Source: a virus
IMG/VR virus record: IMGVR_UViG_3300037189_004468
Span: 1-62,476 of that record
Length of the DNA stretch: 62,476 bases
Strand: one strand, 5' to 3'
Under the pieces are notes generated by a model, which was given only the letters and a program-made list of their open reading frames with translations, was not told the origin of the DNA and did no database searches. The position numbers and the translations under genes are program-made. Below, piece by piece: positions 6,750 to 13,840 of this stretch. Every line of letters begins with the position of its first letter. Within the stretch, counting starts at the first letter, position 1.

Positions 6750-7058
6750 TTGTGTCGGTTTTTATTTTTTGGGGTCTCCCTTCTTTTATTTATACTTTAC
6801 TTTTAATATTTCTTTTTTAATTTTTTTTTAAAATATAAATTAACCAATGACACTGAAAATTATTAAGTTATTGATTATCAATAAAAGTAGTAGAGGCATT
6901 GTTTATGAATATCGACACAAAGTCGACACAGAATCGACACAAGATGTCGAAAATCGACACAAAGTGGGCTGTATTGTGTCGGTTTTGGGGTGAGGTGTGG
7001 TCATGCAGATAAAAAGAATTCATTGGAATGAACTCTTTTGTGTCGTTTTTTGTGTCGG
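6750..7058. repeat. Iteron array, motif TCGACACAA / TTGTGTCGG
   Basis: Direct-strand copies at 6912-6920, 6923-6930, 6934-6942 and 6954-6962. Reverse-strand copies at 6750-6758, 6974-6982, 7038-7045 and 7050-7058. The four direct copies are spaced 11, 11 and 20 bases apart, close to helical phasing. A half-copy TGTCGA lies at 6945. The same motif recurs upstream of the primase-helicase gene (19451-19612). Confidence 0.8.
6848..6884 (+). repeat. Left arm of inverted repeat flanking the control region
   Basis: TGACACTG (6848-6855) then, after 12 bases, the palindrome TTATTGATTATCAATAA (6868-6884). The arm at 7526-7550 carries the same two elements inverted. Confidence 0.7.
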
Positions 7059-7525
7059 GAATGTCAGGGCAATGTCAAAAATATGTCGTAAATTTTGAGG
7101 TGATGGGTATCCCCCCCAAACTGGGAGCCGGCCCGCGAAAGGAAAACGGATCCTAAATCGATGGGGGGGGTGCCGTTTCCAAAAATTCCTATCCGATTTT
7201 TTGCCTTTTTCCGTGGCGCTCGGTTGGGTTGGGGCGCCCGTCCCTTGCCGTCCGTTTTGCGCCCGTTTAATTGCGCCCGTTCCTTTGCCCGTTCCATTGG
7301 TATGGGGTGAACTTTTCTCGATCTGATTTGTTCCCCGTAAACAATACGAAAATATCGTACGTTTGATTTGGTATTGTTTGCCCGTTAATTCCCTGTACAA
7401 TCTTTGCGCGTTTATCAGGTAAATTCCCTGTACAATTTTAAGGCGTTTCACTTTGCGCCCTTGGGATAAACCCGTCCCATTCAAAAAAATATTTCAACTT
7501 TCTTTTTTTAATTCGATCCCGTAAC

Positions 7526-7550
7526 TTATTGATAATCAATAGCAGTGTCA
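7526..7550 (-). repeat. Right arm of inverted repeat flanking the control region
   Basis: TTATTGATAATCAATA (7526-7541) followed by CAGTGTCA (7543-7550). This is the reverse complement of the left arm except for the spacer length (1 versus 12 bases). Confidence 0.7.
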
Positions 7551-7598
7551 CAGAAATGTCATAAAATCAATTATTTTAATCTTTTTTCTTGCATTGTA

Positions 7599-7628
7599 TT
7601 GGTTATTCACAAATTATACATACCTTTG
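7599..7628 (+). promoter_or_regulatory. Main rightward early promoter
   Basis: TTG at 7599-7601, a 19-base spacer, then TACCTTTG at 7621-7628. This matches the Bacteroidota housekeeping sigma pattern TTG-N19-TAnnTTTG, the only clear -33/-7 pair I found. The first early gene starts 27 bases downstream. Confidence 0.75.
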
Positions 7629-7655
7629 TATTGTTCAATTAAGATATAAAACAAT

Positions 7656-8153
7656 ATGAAAGCCTACAAAGTAAGCGTGGACGCGTTGCGTCTAGACGAA
7701 AGAAGTGCGTACAATCCGCAAACTTGGAATTTAAACATTGATAGAATGTTAAAGTACAACGACGTAATTTTTTACAAAGTTGACAAAGGTAACGGATTTG
7801 AATACGACCGCCATTTTTGTGAATATACATTAAACGACGGGTTGAGATTATTCGCCTCATTCGATTATAGTTCTAGTATGACAAACGGCGGATTTTATCG
7901 CTTAGACATTGAAGGTATTACCAACGACGGAAAAACAATGAAAGATTTGTACAACTTAGTTAGCGAAGGCAATACAGAAGGACTCAAAGAACTTGCCGAC
8001 GAAATAGCAAACGCTACACTTTTCAACATATCATTCAATCCAATGTACAACGAAGCGGGCGAAAAGGTAGTAATTGCCACAACGCCAACGGCTCGTCAAT
8101 GGATGATTGAAAGAAGTACTAAGTTTAACATGACATTTACAAAGGGCTTTTAA
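7656..8153 (+). CDS. First early protein, unknown
   Basis: 165 residues (MKAYKVSVDALRLDERSAYN). It has aromatic and acidic content, no membrane segment and no motif I recognise. As the first gene behind the strong early promoter it is a candidate host-takeover protein, which is inference from position only. Its last codons lie inside the hairpin at 8141-8164. Confidence 0.8.
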   Translation: MKAYKVSVDALRLDERSAYNPQTWNLNIDRMLKYNDVIFYKVDKGNGFEYDRHFCEYTLNDGLRLFASFDYSSSMTNGGFYRLDIEGITNDGKTMKDLYNLVSEGNTEGLKELADEIANATLFNISFNPMYNEAGEKVVIATTPTARQWMIERSTKFNMTFTKGF

Positions 8154-8164
8154 TTAAGCCCTTT
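8141..8164 (+). terminator. Hairpin at end of first early gene
   Basis: AAAGGGCTT and AAGCCCTTT form a 9-bp stem with a 6-base loop, overlapping the stop codon at 8151-8153. It is not followed by a U-run, so it may be a weak terminator or an mRNA-end stabiliser that lets the first gene be expressed above the rest. Confidence 0.5.
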
Positions 8165-8202
8165 AATAACCCTAAAAAATATAACCAACAAAAAATAAAA
8201 CC

Positions 8203-8484
8203 ATGAACAACAATTTAATTTTACACGGACTTAATGAAAACATCGCTTATTGTGAAGCGATGGGGCTTTCTAATTGTTTCAACGCTTACGCAAATGAATG
8301 TAACGGCGAATATATCGAGGCAATCGGCTTCAATCCGAATTCGGGATATGTTTACATTTCACTAGGTAACGGCGTATCTATTTGCTCAAACATGGGGCAA
8401 CGTTGCGAATTTTTAGTAACAGACTTTGAAACGGGCGAAGAAACATTTTTTGACAATTACACACTAGCAATTAATAACTTATAA
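8203..8484 (+). CDS. Small acidic early protein, unknown
   Basis: 93 residues with five Cys and many Asn/Glu (MNNNLILHGLNENIAYCEAM). The A-rich leader is typical for Bacteroidota. No family recognised. It is followed after 1 base by the next gene. Confidence 0.75.
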   Translation: MNNNLILHGLNENIAYCEAMGLSNCFNAYANECNGEYIEAIGFNPNSGYVYISLGNGVSICSNMGQRCEFLVTDFETGEETFFDNYTLAINNL

Positions 8485-8485
8485 T

Positions 8486-8872
8486 ATGAAACGATATAAA
8501 TTAACAATCAAACATGACACGGGTAAGGTAAATATTTTTACCCGTGCAAATGACGAGCAACAAGCGATTGAGAAAGTTTGTAATTCTGAGGGATGCCCGA
8601 AAACTGCAATTATTAAAGTAACTCAATTATTTTGGTACGTTGCAATGACCGACAAGTTTATGAGTGGGTGGGGAATGGCTGACGGGTTAACAAATAAATT
8701 CATCATTGAGTGCGAGACGTTCGAGGATGCGCAAACAATTAAGCGCAACGCCTCGAAGCGAAGTGAGATGAAATATATTAATATCTCAATGGACGCGCCC
8801 AAATATTCAGGCAAAAAATATCTTTGCTCACATAAAAAGTTTAACGAATTGGGCATAATTTGGACATCATGA
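8486..8872 (+). CDS. Early protein, unknown
   Basis: 128 residues. The N-terminal half resembles a small alpha/beta domain (MKRYKLTIKHDTGKVNIFTR, then a helix DEQQAIEKVCNSEG). A similar opening (YxxTxxxxYExxF..A...A) occurs in the 105-residue protein at 9781, a pattern common in small phage host-interaction proteins. ATGA overlap with the next gene. Confidence 0.75.
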   Translation: MKRYKLTIKHDTGKVNIFTRANDEQQAIEKVCNSEGCPKTAIIKVTQLFWYVAMTDKFMSGWGMADGLTNKFIIECETFEDAQTIKRNASKRSEMKYINISMDAPKYSGKKYLCSHKKFNELGIIWTS

Positions 8873-8988
8873 CAACATTATTAATAGCAAATAGTTTACC
8901 AATCGTTTGGCTCTTAGCCTATCCAATCGGTACAATAATTTTCTACATAGTAGATACAAAAATAATTAACAAAAAAAGAAAACTATGA
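8869..8988 (+). CDS. Small single-pass membrane protein, 39 residues
   Basis: ATG at 8869 overlaps the preceding stop (ATGA), and its own stop overlaps the next start (ATGA at 8985-8988). The product MTTLLIANSLPIVWLLAYPI... has one membrane segment of about 25 residues and a basic tail (KIINKKRKL), predicting the C-terminus inside. Double stop-start overlap makes it a convincing gene. It may alter the host membrane early in infection. Confidence 0.7.
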   Translation: MTTLLIANSLPIVWLLAYPIGTIIFYIVDTKIINKKRKL

Positions 8989-9626
8989 ACACACAACAAA
9001 TAATTTACGGAATGTTAACCGAAAACACGGGCGCGCACTTTTTAGATAGTGGGGGCGCGTATGGTCGCAATCATGAGCGCAACAAATTAAAAACAATTGA
9101 AGACTTCGAACGTGAACCCGAACAAAGTTATATATATAATTACGGATATATTGAACGGCGCCTATCGGTCTTCCATTATCTCAGTCAATTATCAACGGAC
9201 GCGATATGCAAAGAGTTTAATCAATTGCCATGCAACGACCACGACGCAAACTGCGACGCAAACGGCATCAGCGCCGACCAATGGCAATGGTTAAATGATT
9301 TGGGCGACGTTGAAATTATTAATACATTCAACACCTATAACGGCGACTCAGATTTGAGCCAAATTTTACAAGGCTCTTGGATAACAATTAACGACGAACA
9401 ATACCTACTACTACAAATTCACGGGGGTTGCGACGCAAGGGGGGGTTATACTGACGCGAAACTTTTTCAAACTTGCGAAGAGTATTATATACACGAATAT
9501 TTGCGCGAATACGAAGACTCGTACGACATTAAAGAAAATTTAGAGTACGACTATATAGATGTAATCAGCGCCAAAACTGGCAAAAAAATGTCTAACAAAT
9601 GGCTACTAAACAAACTAAAATTATGA
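8985..9626 (+). CDS. Acidic early protein, unknown
   Basis: 213 residues, strongly acidic and Asn/Tyr-rich (for example DDLGDVEIINTFNTYNGDSD). It contains a His/Gly/Cys patch LLQIHGGCDARGGYTDAKLF that could bind metal. No known family recognised. ATGA overlaps at both ends place it in the early operon. Confidence 0.8.
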   Translation: MNTQQIIYGMLTENTGAHFLDSGGAYGRNHERNKLKTIEDFEREPEQSYIYNYGYIERRLSVFHYLSQLSTDAICKEFNQLPCNDHDANCDANGISADQWQWLNDLGDVEIINTFNTYNGDSDLSQILQGSWITINDEQYLLLQIHGGCDARGGYTDAKLFQTCEEYYIHEYLREYEDSYDIKENLEYDYIDVISAKTGKKMSNKWLLNKLKL

Positions 9627-9784
9627 GAAACGAACAAATAAACGACATGATTATGTCAATTGACTACGCTATTAATTTGATAGAATTAAACTATAATAGT
9701 GATATTGACGACAGGGAAATTATTGCACACAACTTACAACAATTAGACAACGCAATTGATGAACTAAAAAAACTAAAACTATGA
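9623..9784 (+). CDS. Small helical protein, unknown
   Basis: 53 residues from the ATG at 9623 that overlaps the upstream stop (MRNEQINDMIMSIDYAINLI). Predicted as two helices. A longer form from 9599 would overlap the previous gene by 28 bases and is less likely. Confidence 0.65.
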   Translation: MRNEQINDMIMSIDYAINLIELNYNSDIDDREIIAHNLQQLDNAIDELKKLKL

Positions 9785-10098
9785 GATACAATATAACAAT
9801 AACGCGCACTTATGAAACTGAATTTATCATAAGTGCCGACACCCTACAAGATGCCGAATATTGGGCTCAAAATAACGAGGATACAATCAACGAGGCGGAA
9901 CTTGACCAATGTAACATTGTCGAAACCGATGCCAAGATAATTGAAGGGGAGCCAAGCGAAAACGAACGCGAGGAAATACTTTACCTCATGAATAGAATTA
10001 AGCACCTTATAAGCGAATATAGACACGTGAGCGAATATATCCCACAACATTTAATTGACGAACTAAACAAATTGTACGACAAATATTATAACCTATGA
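9781..10098 (+). CDS. Small acidic protein, unknown
   Basis: 105 residues (MRYNITITRTYETEFIISAD, then TLQDAEYWAQNNEDTINEAE). A small beta-beta-alpha-beta N-terminal domain is followed by a helical tail. ATGA overlap at both ends. Confidence 0.75.
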   Translation: MRYNITITRTYETEFIISADTLQDAEYWAQNNEDTINEAELDQCNIVETDAKIIEGEPSENEREEILYLMNRIKHLISEYRHVSEYIPQHLIDELNKLYDKYYNL

Positions 10099-10406
10099 AC
10101 GACTTACAACAACTAGACAGAAACTACTTTTGGGTGGAACGCCCAACGGTAGTGCTCGCGGAACTACAAAAATATTTTGACCATGTCCAAGATGTAACGT
10201 ACATGAACGATAGCGCCCCATCACTTGAGATAAATGAGAGGTACTATTTATTCATGCCAACATCTACGCGCACAAACCACGACAACGAAGAGTACAATTA
10301 CTACATGATAGTGGAGAGTGAGAACTACGGGACGGACGCGCTGACAATTGAATGTGATACCTTAGACAAAGTAATTGACGAACTATATCAAATAATAGCA
10401 TTATGA
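10095..10406 (+). CDS. Small acidic protein, unknown
   Basis: 103 residues (MNDLQQLDRNYFWVERPTVV), acidic and Tyr-rich. ATGA overlap with both neighbours. No family recognised. Confidence 0.72.
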   Translation: MNDLQQLDRNYFWVERPTVVLAELQKYFDHVQDVTYMNDSAPSLEINERYYLFMPTSTRTNHDNEEYNYYMIVESENYGTDALTIECDTLDKVIDELYQIIAL

Positions 10407-10672
10407 AAAAATTAATAGTAAAAGACGCAATCGAGATAATTAAAAGTAAGAGATTTTTCTCTGCTGAATTCACAAAAAAGGACGGCACAACGCGTTATAT
10501 TTTTGGGAGATATGGTGTAAAAAAACACCTCAAACCAAACGCAAAGCCTCAAACATACAACCCCGCGGAACGTGGATACCTTACAATTTGGGATATGCAA
10601 ATAAAACAATACCGACTAATTAATACACAAACTTTAACAACGATAAACAACCAAACAATTTATGCTAACTAA
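10403..10672 (+). CDS. Small basic protein, unknown
   Basis: 89 residues, basic, with TKKDGTTRYIFGRYGVKKHL in the middle and YLTIWDMQIKQYRLINTQTL near the end. This layout is seen in small SH3-like phage proteins of unknown function and could bind nucleic acid. It ends 11 bases into the next gene. Confidence 0.7.
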   Translation: MKKLIVKDAIEIIKSKRFFSAEFTKKDGTTRYIFGRYGVKKHLKPNAKPQTYNPAERGYLTIWDMQIKQYRLINTQTLTTINNQTIYAN

Positions 10673-10898
10673 ACGCGAATATTTCGACAAATTAACAACG
10701 GGCGCAAAATTAGATTACCCCGACTTGATGGATCAGATAAACGACCTAATCGACGAGATGCTGAGCGAGACTGATAACCAACCAACGGACAACGACCTTT
10801 GGGATGCCGAGCAACAATTGAACGACCTAATTGAGCGCAACCCAAAATACACGCACAAAGCACCAATGCCAGAAACTTGGTACGAACAAAATTTATGA
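10662..10898 (+). CDS. Small acidic protein, unknown
   Basis: 78 residues (MLTKREYFDKLTTGAKLDYP), helical and acidic. It overlaps the previous gene by 11 bases and is the last of the first ATGA-linked group. Confidence 0.7.
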   Translation: MLTKREYFDKLTTGAKLDYPDLMDQINDLIDEMLSETDNQPTDNDLWDAEQQLNDLIERNPKYTHKAPMPETWYEQNL

Positions 10899-10954
10899 CA
10901 AAAAACTGACAAAACTATTTTTTTATTCCCAAAATACACACTAATATTGCACCC

Positions 10955-11314
10955 ATGATAAGATTAACAACCAACAACGGCCACGACCAAAAAATTATTG
11001 ACGCATTCAATAAGGTATCACATCAATTCAGCGACCCATATTTGTTGTCGCACATACTCACACATTGGGCTGATGACAGCGACATTGAGGGTATCACTAC
11101 ATTCCTAAACAACTTGTTGTCAGAAAATGATGACGACGATACAAAAAACTGCAGTATCACGGGTGAACCAATGACCGAGGGATGGGTTGCCAACGATGGC
11201 GAAATATACTTCAAGTACGAAAAAGATGCCCTTGCATGGTGTTTAGAAAACGAATACGAGAGTATCGAAGATGCCTACGAAAACGAGGCAATCTATTACA
11301 CTGAGTGGGAATAA
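10955..11314 (+). CDS. Acidic protein with a Cys/EPM motif, unknown
   Basis: 119 residues. The C-terminal half has NCSITGEPMTEGWVANDGEI and then helices dense in Glu/Tyr. The C-x5-M-x-EG-x8-YF arrangement looks like a small conserved domain but I cannot name it. A 56-base gap upstream separates it from the previous cluster. It is followed directly by the structured RNA. Confidence 0.75.
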   Translation: MIRLTTNNGHDQKIIDAFNKVSHQFSDPYLLSHILTHWADDSDIEGITTFLNNLLSENDDDDTKNCSITGEPMTEGWVANDGEIYFKYEKDALAWCLENEYESIEDAYENEAIYYTEWE

Positions 11315-11318
11315 TATA

Positions 11319-11575
11319 TTGCTCTAATGGGGTAACTCCCCATTAAAGCAACCAATAAAGTTCATTGACGTAAGGGGCGAATTAAGTGTAACAACTTAAT
11401 AGGTGGGTGCTAACAATCCGTTAGCATGAATTGACGAGGATTAGTCAATACCTACTGAAGGCGGGAATAAATGGTTGCGAGAGTCCCTCGCATTGAATGA
11501 GCGCGGAACAACTCAGCCAACCACACGACAAGCGCAGAGCGGTACTTCGGTGTACCCGTGTGGGCTAAACCTAAC
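11319..11575 (+). ncRNA. Unidentified multi-helix structured RNA
   Basis: About 255 bases with dense ordered pairing and no gene. Hairpin 11319-11351: TTGCT/AGCAA outside, AATGGGG/CCCCATT inside, loop TAACT. Then ATTAAGT/ACTTAAT, and a three-way junction closed by TAGGT/ACCTA that holds TGCTAAC/GTTAGCA and ATTGAC/GTCAAT. A second three-way junction is closed by TGGTT/AACCA and holds GCGAG/CTCGC and TGAG/CTCA. Last is CCACACG/CGTGTGG around GGTAC-TTCGGT-GTACC. Nearly every helix is perfect, which is unlikely by chance. It does not fit tRNA, tmRNA, RNase P or 6S as I know them. It could be a ribozyme, a cis regulator of the following genes or a trans-acting phage RNA. Confidence 0.7.
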
Positions 11576-11607
11576 ACTAAATTATAACAAACACACAACA
11601 CTAAAAT

Positions 11608-11838
11608 ATGAACCTATTTAGAATTAACACCACGGCATTTCACGAGGAAGATTTCACAATCTACACGGACTTAACAAAAGAACAAGTTACAACTATTGTA
11701 CAACCAATTGTCTATAGTGAACGATTTGGGGACGGGTCTTACAACAACGATGATTTGGTTAGCGCATTAAATAATGCATACCCAAACAACTACATCTCAC
11801 AACGATACTACAACGAACCCGAAATGATATCAATATGA
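11608..11838 (+). CDS. Small protein downstream of the structured RNA, unknown
   Basis: 76 residues (MNLFRINTTAFHEEDFTIYT). First gene after the RNA, 33 bases past its last helix. Acidic, Asn/Tyr-rich. ATGA overlap with the next gene. Confidence 0.7.
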   Translation: MNLFRINTTAFHEEDFTIYTDLTKEQVTTIVQPIVYSERFGDGSYNNDDLVSALNNAYPNNYISQRYYNEPEMISI

Positions 11839-12038
11839 ATATAACAATAAACATTTTGGAAGTTGCAAGTGAACTTGCACACCAAAGATTGGTTGAAGAC
11901 TGGGCATCAATTGGCAATAGTGGTACTCCACTATACAACGGAGAGAATTATTGTGAAGATGCTCAAGACATTTTTAACGATTACTACGACAATTATTATT
12001 TAATATTAGAAAGCGCAAATGAAACTAACAAACGATAA
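11835..12038 (+). CDS. Small acidic protein, unknown
   Basis: 67 residues (MNITINILEVASELAHQRLV). One helix then an acidic Tyr/Asp-rich tail (EDAQDIFNDYYDNYYLILES). It overlaps the next gene by 20 bases. Confidence 0.68.
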   Translation: MNITINILEVASELAHQRLVEDWASIGNSGTPLYNGENYCEDAQDIFNDYYDNYYLILESANETNKR

Positions 12039-12327
12039 CTTTGTATGGGACATTGTCCCAACGAATGAGGTAGCAGATGCCTACGCAAAAGGTGAAGTAT
12101 TTATCCTGCACGACGATGACACGGAGTCATTGTACACGGGCGAACCAATTGACGAGAACTTAACTTACGGCACTGAGGTCGGATGGCTTAAGGATATAGA
12201 CGACAGACAAATATTAACATTATTAGCAGTACGCAAGTACGGGCATCTAAAAGACCCTGACCTAATATGGCGATTTGTTGCGCTCTCAACCAACGGACTA
12301 ATTAACATGATCAAGAATGATGAGTGA
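12019..12327 (+). CDS. Acidic protein, unknown
   Basis: 102 residues (MKLTNDNFVWDIVPTNEVAD), Asp/Glu-rich N-terminal half and a helical C-terminus. No recognised domain. It overlaps both neighbours by 11-20 bases. Confidence 0.72.
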   Translation: MKLTNDNFVWDIVPTNEVADAYAKGEVFILHDDDTESLYTGEPIDENLTYGTEVGWLKDIDDRQILTLLAVRKYGHLKDPDLIWRFVALSTNGLINMIKNDE

Positions 12328-12598
12328 AGTCGTCTGCATTAAAACACATAGCCAAGGGATTGTCAAGGAGGGGGAGATTTACCCTCTTCTTGACACGAGG
12401 GCTGACTGCTCATGTGGTGCAACGATGTACGACATTGGAGCAACGAGCGAAGCCATATACCAAACGTGTTGGTGTGGCAAGGAGTCTATAAGAAAGAGTA
12501 AGACATGGTGGTTAGATAGCAGGTTGTTTGCCATCCCAAATTTGGAGGAAATATATGGAGAATTACATCTTGAAGAGGCACAGAATGGGACTCACTAA
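12317..12598 (+). CDS. Small Cys-rich, probably zinc-binding protein
   Basis: 93 residues. The four Cys in ADCSCGATMYD and YQTCWCGKE are arranged as two C-x-C pairs 20 residues apart, resembling a zinc ribbon. An N-terminal SH3/KOW-like strand run (VVCIKTHSQGIVKEGEIYPL) is seen in other phage proteins. DNA, RNA or protein binding is plausible. Confidence 0.7.
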   Translation: MMSEVVCIKTHSQGIVKEGEIYPLLDTRADCSCGATMYDIGATSEAIYQTCWCGKESIRKSKTWWLDSRLFAIPNLEEIYGELHLEEAQNGTH

Positions 12599-12860
12599 AA
12601 CCCTTGATGATGCCGCGCACGAGTTAAAAGATTTACTCGCATTGACCACGGGTAAGACAGTAAAAGATTGCAAAATGAGATTACAAGTAAAACAAATATT
12701 AAATAGTTATGACATGGGGTTCCACACGACCTTGTCCGATATGGTATCGGAGTTCATGCTGATCATCAATTTAACTGACAAAAAGAATTTAAACTACAAA
12801 GAATGCGAAGAATTATTTTTATCTTATTGCTCGGTATTGGGCAGACAAGGGCTCAAGTAG
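12585..12860 (+). CDS. Small helical protein, unknown
   Basis: 91 residues from the ATG at 12585 (MGLTKTLDDAAHELKDLLAL), chosen because AGAGG precedes it by 8 bases. In-frame starts at 12528 and 12555 would overlap the upstream gene more. All-helical; overlaps the next gene by 58 bases. Confidence 0.6.
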   Translation: MGLTKTLDDAAHELKDLLALTTGKTVKDCKMRLQVKQILNSYDMGFHTTLSDMVSEFMLIINLTDKKNLNYKECEELFLSYCSVLGRQGLK

Positions 12861-13111
12861 TTGAGAGTTTGGATAGTCAGCGTTTAACGTCGTTAGACAC
12901 GGCTATAGGTAAGGGATGGGTAACAAGTGTATACTTAAATGCTGGATACGACAAGGAGGGATTAGACTATATCCCTCCGATACAAGTGAAGAAACTCTCA
13001 AGGATGGGCGACTATTACATACGCTGTATGTTAGATGACTACTATTACTTTGAGGTAATAATTATTAATTTTAAACTAGAATATATATTTACAAACGACA
13101 AAAATGAATAA
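12803..13111 (+). CDS. Small secreted or periplasmic protein
   Basis: 102 residues. A classical signal peptide MRRIIFILLLGIGQTRAQ with an AxA-like cleavage site (TRA-Q) precedes a mature part of ~84 residues. No family recognised. An exported early protein could act in superinfection exclusion, but that is inference. It overlaps the previous gene by 58 bases. Confidence 0.7.
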   Translation: MRRIIFILLLGIGQTRAQVVESLDSQRLTSLDTAIGKGWVTSVYLNAGYDKEGLDYIPPIQVKKLSRMGDYYIRCMLDDYYYFEVIIINFKLEYIFTNDKNE

Positions 13112-13424
13112 CATGATAAAAGGCGATAAGATATTTATTGCAAAACTAGAGGCTGTCATCTACGAGTACACGGGCATAGATACAGAAGTAATCAAAAGTA
13201 AGACAAGAAAAACTGAGATTGTAACAATTAGATTCATCCAAGCATGGCTGATGAAGAAGTACACATTCATGTCATTGTGCAGTATTGGGAAGCACTTAGG
13301 TGGACGTGATCACTCAACCATCATTCATGTCCTTAAGACAATTGAGGATTGGTACGAGCAACCTAAGATGTTCGCACCAGAACTAAAGATGCTTGACGCA
13401 ATAGAGAGAGAGGTAAAGATATGA
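13104..13424 (+). CDS. DnaA domain IV-like DNA-binding protein
   Basis: 106 residues. Residues ~12-95 match the C-terminal DnaA-box-binding domain of DnaA: TGIDTEVIKSKTRKTEIVTI, then IRFIQAWLMKK, and the signature HLGGRDHSTIIHVLKTIED (DnaA GGRDHTTV). No AAA+ or lid domain is present, so it cannot hydrolyse ATP. Such solo domains may bind DnaA boxes on phage or host DNA, either loading replication proteins or blocking host initiation. A second, more divergent copy is encoded at 21983. Confidence 0.85.
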   Translation: MNNMIKGDKIFIAKLEAVIYEYTGIDTEVIKSKTRKTEIVTIRFIQAWLMKKYTFMSLCSIGKHLGGRDHSTIIHVLKTIEDWYEQPKMFAPELKMLDAIEREVKI

Positions 13425-13630
13425 GTAGTGTAGATGTTTTAGAAGACAAACTATACGAATGGTTAGACGGTAGAATATACCTGCCACCTATTTTTTTTGA
13501 ACAAGCCAAAGAGATGGAGGTTGCAGAAAAAGAAAATAGTTATGCAGAAGGATACGCTGAAGGCTATAAGAGAGCATTAGAATTAATTGAATGGATGATC
13601 AAAACTGAAATAAAAAGAACAAATGAGTAA
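13421..13630 (+). CDS. Small helical protein, unknown
   Basis: 69 residues (MSSVDVLEDKLYEWLDGRIY). An acidic helix with EGYAEGYKRALELIEWMIK near the end. The EGYxxGY pattern is common in small phage proteins of unknown role. ATGA overlap upstream. Confidence 0.68.
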   Translation: MSSVDVLEDKLYEWLDGRIYLPPIFFEQAKEMEVAEKENSYAEGYAEGYKRALELIEWMIKTEIKRTNE

Positions 13631-13799
13631 CGATAAACAACAAACGGCAGTAGAGTGGTTAAGTTTATTATTATCAATAATTTTCTTTTTGATTTTTGCT
13701 TACGACATGGAAAATGACAGAGATTTTTGGACGTGGATGTGGTTATTTAATGCTATGGTAAGTTATACGACATATCTAAAATTTAATTGGAACAAATGA
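13623..13799 (+). CDS. Small membrane protein, 58 residues
   Basis: ATG at 13623 overlaps the previous gene by 8 bases. The product has one clear membrane segment (VEWLSLLLSIIFFLIFAY) and a second Trp-rich hydrophobic stretch (FWTWMWLFNAMVSY). Unknown function in the host inner membrane. Confidence 0.65.
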   Translation: MSNDKQQTAVEWLSLLLSIIFFLIFAYDMENDRDFWTWMWLFNAMVSYTTYLKFNWNK

Positions 13800-13834
13800 G
13801 CAAATCAACAAAAAAACGAAACATACGGAGGTAA
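13796..13834 (+). other. Twelve-codon leader reading frame ending in the Shine-Dalgarno cassette
   Basis: ATG at 13796 overlaps the upstream stop and encodes a 12-residue basic peptide (MSKSTKKRNIRR). Its stop TAA lies 3 bases before the ATG at 13838. Its last codons are the GGAGG cassette itself. It may couple translation of the membrane protein gene to the gene at 13838; it may equally be an eroded gene end. Confidence 0.4.
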
Positions 13835-13840
13835 CAAATG
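13821..13840 (+). promoter_or_regulatory. Strong Shine-Dalgarno cassette, copy 1
   Basis: ACATACGGAGGTAACAAATG with GGAGG 6 bases from the start codon at 13838. Bacteroidota genes rarely use GGAGG. The same 20 bases recur at 14213-14232 and 17983-18002; a shorter form AAGGTAACAAATG ends at 18199. Confidence 0.8.

Larger units (their letters stand above)
6733..7655. promoter_or_regulatory. Divergent control region, candidate replication origin
   Basis: About 920 bases without a convincing gene, between the leftward and rightward programs. It holds eight CGACACA-type iterons (four in each orientation), two inverted arms at 6848-6884 and 7526-7550, a GC-rich block at about 7100-7330, two direct repeats around AATTCCCTGTACAAT (7386 and 7422), and the early promoter at 7599-7628. 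The GC-rich block contains C7 (7111-7117) and G8 (7163-7170) runs. Divergent promoters, iterons and AT-rich palindromes together suggest an origin and/or the main genetic switch. Confidence 0.65.

Noticed and set aside
6900-7060. Possible CRISPR array from the CGACACAA repeats
   Set aside because: Repeats are about 9 bases, in both orientations and with uneven short spacers; they fit protein-binding iterons.
7020-7484. Open frame of 154 codons on the minus strand in the control region
   Set aside because: It is made of short GC-rich repeats, gives a low-complexity basic sequence, contains iterons at its 3' end and has no promoter or initiation signal. I treat the region as regulatory.
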